From Betaproteobacteria bacterium TMED156 (GTDB taxonomy: Bacteria > Pseudomonadota > Gammaproteobacteria > Burkholderiales > Burkholderiaceae_A), in the NCBI GenBank assembly GCA_002171155.1, contig NHHF01000126.1, positions 1 to 39,227 on the forward strand: a DNA stretch of 39,227 nt. The letters run 5' to 3'. The position numbers and the translations under genes were made by a program. Positions 36,364-39,227 of this stretch are shown one piece after another (within the stretch, counting starts at the first letter, position 1; each line of letters begins with the position of its first letter). The notes beneath the pieces are model-generated. The model saw only the letters and a list, made by a program, of their open reading frames with translations. It was not told where the DNA came from and did no database searches.

Positions 36364-37758
36364 TTATTTTCCAATACAAAAAGTTGAAAAAATTTTGTCC
36401 AGCAAATCCTCTGGTAAATATTCACCAATCGTTACTTTTATAACTTCGTGAGCTCCTTTTAAATCTTCAGCGCACAAATCAAATTTTTTCTGATGAATGT
36501 TTATAACTGCTCGACGTAATTGATTGTAAATAACTTCCAAATTTTTCATGTTTCTATGTGAAATAATTAAACAATTTGAAAAATTTACTAGACCTTTGTT
36601 TGTAAAAACATTTTCCATCTGTTTTTTTAAATCCTTCATCCCAAACTCAGTTTTAACAGAAGTAAAAAAAATTTTTTGATCTAAATCTTTAATATTTTTC
36701 CTAAACTCTTTTATCTCAACTGTATCAATTTTGTTAAAAACAACAAATAAAGATTTGCTACTTATCCCTTTTCTTCCAGCAATTTTTTTTAGCAATTTAA
36801 GATCTTCATCAATATGTTTTGATGAACAGTCAAAAACAACTAAAATACAGTCACTGTTATCTATTTCTTTCCAAGTTCTTTTGATGCCCTCGTTTTCGAC
36901 TAAATCATGGGAGACTCTAATGCCTGCTGTATCGGCTATCCGTAATCTAATATTTGATTTTTCTATATTAACAATTTCTTTGATTACATCTCTAGTCGTA
37001 CCTTCAGAGTCACTCACAATTGAAGCTTTTTGCTGAGAAAACCAATTAAGCAATGAAGATTTGCCTACGTTTGTCGGACCAATAATTACTACTTTTCCGA
37101 TATCTACTAATTGCTTTGCATTGCTTGAAAGATTTATACATTTGTTAACCGAAGTTATAACTTTATCAATACTTTTAGCAATGTTGTTAATCTCAATCTC
37201 CCCAAGATTGTCCTCAACAAAATCAAGTCGTGCTTCTAGATTAGCTCTAATTTTAAGTAACTCTGAAGAAAGATTTTTTACTAGATTACCGAAATCTCCC
37301 GTTAAAGAATTGTTGATGGCCCTAATTATTCCCTCGGAATTGGAATTTATTAACATAGCAATTGATTCTGCTTCAGTTAGATCAATTCGTTCATTTAGAT
37401 AAGCTCTTTTTGAAAATTCTCCTGGCTCGGCTAACCTAACACTGAACTTAGAATTACTGTAAGACAAACATGTTTCAATTAATAAATTAACTACTGCAAT
37501 ACTTCCATGACATTGAAACTCAACGACGTCTTCGCCTGTGAAAGAATTTGGAGATTTAAAGTAAATTGCTATACCATTATCGAATTTATTTTTGGCGTTT
37601 TCTTTGAAAGAACAATATGTTGCCAATCGGGGATGTAACTTTTTCCCAGTAATTTTGTAAGCTAACTGATAACTTGCAGGACCTGAAATTCTTACAATTG
37701 AGATAGGCGAGTTAGTGATAGAGCTTACTGGTGCGACTATAGTGTCAAATTTTAACAT
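36364..37758 (-). CDS. mnmE: tRNA modification GTPase MnmE (TrmE)
   Basis: MnmE pairs with MnmG to make the wobble-uridine modification of tRNA. The 464-residue protein has the N-terminal folate-binding domain, a helical domain, and an inserted GTPase domain with G1 G-P-T-N-V-G-K-S (227-234), G2 G-T-T-R-D-V (253-258), G3 D-T-A-G (276-279) and G4 N-K-I-D. The C-terminal F-C-I-G-K (460-464) holds the catalytic Cys. The N-terminal G-R-G-G-V-type loop is replaced by S-I-T-N-S-P-I-S. Its start overlaps the yidC 3' end by 14 bases. Confidence 0.97.
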   Translation of the reverse strand: MLKFDTIVAPVSSITNSPISIVRISGPASYQLAYKITGKKLHPRLATYCSFKENAKNKFDNGIAIYFKSPNSFTGEDVVEFQCHGSIAVVNLLIETCLSYSNSKFSVRLAEPGEFSKRAYLNERIDLTEAESIAMLINSNSEGIIRAINNSLTGDFGNLVKNLSSELLKIRANLEARLDFVEDNLGEIEINNIAKSIDKVITSVNKCINLSSNAKQLVDIGKVVIIGPTNVGKSSLLNWFSQQKASIVSDSEGTTRDVIKEIVNIEKSNIRLRIADTAGIRVSHDLVENEGIKRTWKEIDNSDCILVVFDCSSKHIDEDLKLLKKIAGRKGISSKSLFVVFNKIDTVEIKEFRKNIKDLDQKIFFTSVKTEFGMKDLKKQMENVFTNKGLVNFSNCLIISHRNMKNLEVIYNQLRRAVINIHQKKFDLCAEDLKGAHEVIKVTIGEYLPEDLLDKIFSTFCIGK

Positions 37759-39227
37759 TAAGTTTGCGCATTATAGACCATTGCTGAGCTATTGACACAA
37801 CATTGTTCACTAACCAGTACAGTACTAAACCTGCAGGAAAAAAGAAAAAAAACACTGAAAAAATTACTGGCATGAGCATCATTATTTTAGCTTGAAGCGG
37901 ATCTGGAGGCGTAGGGTTAAGTTTCATCTGGATAAACATAGTTAGAGCCATAATTAGTGGCAAAATATAATACGGGTCTGGAATTGATAAATCTTTTATC
38001 CAAAAAATCCACGGGGCATTTCTTATTTCGACACTTCCAAGTAAAACCCAGTACAAAGCTATAAATACTGGTATCTGGACTAAGACTGGCAAACATCCAC
38101 CTAAAGGATTAATTTTTTCTTTCTGATATAAATCCATCAGCGCTTTATTCATCTGCATTTTGTCGTCTTTGAATTGGTCTCTTATTTGAGTCATTCTAGG
38201 AGTTACGGCTTTCATTTTTGCCATTGATTTATAACTTGCAGCCGTCAATGGATAAAACAAAAGTTTTATGATTATTGTAAGTACAACAATCGACCAACCC
38301 CAATTACCTACAAAAGAATGAATCTTTTCGAGTAACCAGAAAATTGGTTTTGCAATTACCGTCAAAACTCCATAATCAACAACCAAATCTAAACCTGGCG
38401 CTAATTCTTTTAAATTACTCTGCAATTGTGGGCCAACATAAATTTTTGCATCGTGCTCTATTCCTTCTCCAACAGGTATAACACCCAAGCGTTGAACAGA
38501 TCCTACGCTATAAAAATTGTCTGAGAGTTTTTTTGTGTAAAATTCCCTTGGTTGATTGTTGTCAAATAACCAAGCACTAACATAATGATGTTGTATGATA
38601 CCAAGCCAACCGTCACTAGTTTTTCTTATATGCTCTGCATTATTTTCTTCGATTTCTTCAAAATCAACTTTTTGAAATTTACCCATATTTGAATAAAAAG
38701 CAGGGCCAGTGAAAGTTTGATAAAAGCTACTTCCCCCTCTCGGAGAATTTCCATGACGAACCAGTTGATAATAAATTCCCAAATCAACTTCTTCCTGTTT
38801 AAGATTGTAAACTCTCGACTTAATTTTTATTTCATAACCTTTATTGTTGAGAGCAAATTCTCTTTCCAGCCTTACGTTGTTGGATTCAGATACTAAAGAT
38901 ATTTTTCCTTTATCTGAGAAATTTCGCTGATTAACTAATTTGAATTCCGATGTATGGTTTGGATAAATATCACCCCCTCCTGGAAAGGCAAATATACCAG
39001 ATTGGGCTTCATACCTTTCGGTTGGCGAGTTATTGAAGATGATTACGTGCCCATTTTCATAATCATCAGAGTCTTGTTTTAAAAGCTCTGCATATACAAT
39101 CCTGGCACCTTTAAGGTCAATTAAGATTTTAAGATCTTGATTTGCTAACTCAACAACCTCAGATTTTTTTCTTTTAATTTCTAAATTACCTGTTGAATCA
39201 TTATTTGTTTGAAACGTTTTATTTAGC
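37745..39227 (-). CDS. yidC: membrane protein insertase YidC (N-terminus beyond window edge)
   Basis: YidC inserts and folds inner membrane proteins, alone or with Sec, including Fo subunits encoded nearby. The frame is open from 37745 to the right edge (about 493 codons), so the first transmembrane helix and start codon are missing. Visible parts are the periplasmic beta-sandwich domain (F-T-G-P-A-F-Y-S, D-G-W-L-G-I-I-Q-H-H-Y-V-S-A-W) and the conserved 60KD_IMP insertase domain with N-W-G-W-S-I-V, the hydrophilic groove region R-M-T-Q-I-R, and five C-terminal membrane helices. No later M is needed as a start: the reading frame continues in conserved sequence upstream of 38782. It is coupled to mnmE. 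Confidence 0.96.
   Translation of the reverse strand, partial: LNKTFQTNNDSTGNLEIKRKKSEVVELANQDLKILIDLKGARIVYAELLKQDSDDYENGHVIIFNNSPTERYEAQSGIFAFPGGGDIYPNHTSEFKLVNQRNFSDKGKISLVSESNNVRLEREFALNNKGYEIKIKSRVYNLKQEEVDLGIYYQLVRHGNSPRGGSSFYQTFTGPAFYSNMGKFQKVDFEEIEENNAEHIRKTSDGWLGIIQHHYVSAWLFDNNQPREFYTKKLSDNFYSVGSVQRLGVIPVGEGIEHDAKIYVGPQLQSNLKELAPGLDLVVDYGVLTVIAKPIFWLLEKIHSFVGNWGWSIVVLTIIIKLLFYPLTAASYKSMAKMKAVTPRMTQIRDQFKDDKMQMNKALMDLYQKEKINPLGGCLPVLVQIPVFIALYWVLLGSVEIRNAPWIFWIKDLSIPDPYYILPLIMALTMFIQMKLNPTPPDPLQAKIMMLMPVIFSVFFFFFPAGLVLYWLVNNVVSIAQQWSIMRKLNVKI

Noticed and set aside
38782..38782. yidC starting at the TTG at 38782
   Set aside because: The same frame continues upstream with conserved YidC sequence to the window edge, so this is an internal codon.

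Overview
This is a strongly AT-rich, gene-dense, slow-replicon-like chromosomal segment from a Gram-negative proteobacterium, most likely a streamlined betaproteobacterium (Burkholderiales-like or a related marine/freshwater lineage). The taxonomic call is inference from gene content and order: a PhaM-type granule regulator, the argS / SPOR protein / dsbA run, coaX with a catalytic-only birA, short single-domain asparaginase, coq7 against priA, and the block atpC-D-G-A-H-F-E-B-I / parB-parA / rsmG-mnmG followed by mnmE-yidC. No insertion sequence, prophage, rRNA or CRISPR array was seen. No gene-free stretch exceeds 300 bases; the longest is the roughly 250-base gap between mnmG and pdxA.

Layout. 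1-1267: the end of a tRNA-Tyr and a membrane-anchored DUF3108 protein. 1326-11200: a long run of plus-strand genes: PhaM-like protein, exported glutathione peroxidase, FolE2, then a compact lipid/membrane cluster (FAD amine-oxidase-like enzyme, DUF1365, cyclopropane-synthase-like SAM methyltransferase, chalcone-isomerase-like protein, GPH-type transporter broken by a T-run, DUF3833 lipoprotein, short-chain dehydrogenase, NTF2-like protein), ending with a ferritin-like di-iron protein. This cluster is the least understood and most interesting part of the window. It resembles the loci that other proteobacteria place under ECF-sigma/ChrR or light-responsive control, and its methyltransferase has lost two canonical cyclopropane-synthase active-site residues.

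11219-20252: housekeeping genes in short units: coaX-birA, a thioredoxin-like 2Fe-2S ferredoxin with a class IV aminotransferase, a BON-domain lipoprotein, rsmI, dsbA, a SPOR protein, argS, tRNA-Arg(CCG), a membrane-anchored cytochrome c5 and coq7. 20253-30364: a long minus-strand run containing the whole F1Fo ATP synthase operon (atpI to atpC) followed by hemE and priA. 30367-34609: parB-parA-rsmG-mnmG, with a near-perfect parS site just upstream of mnmG. 34893-36363: pdxA and a short asparaginase on the plus strand. 36364-39227: mnmE and yidC (cut by the right edge). The order suggests that oriC/dnaA lies beyond the right edge, with most minus-strand genes reading away from it.

Three genes (the transporter, rsmG and atpI) are each broken by a one-base shift at an A/T homopolymer while both halves remain well conserved. 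Either the sequence carries homopolymer errors or the organism tolerates slippage there. hemE encodes its conserved N-terminus upstream of the first in-frame ATG with no ATG, GTG or TTG available, which implies an unusual start codon or a base error.
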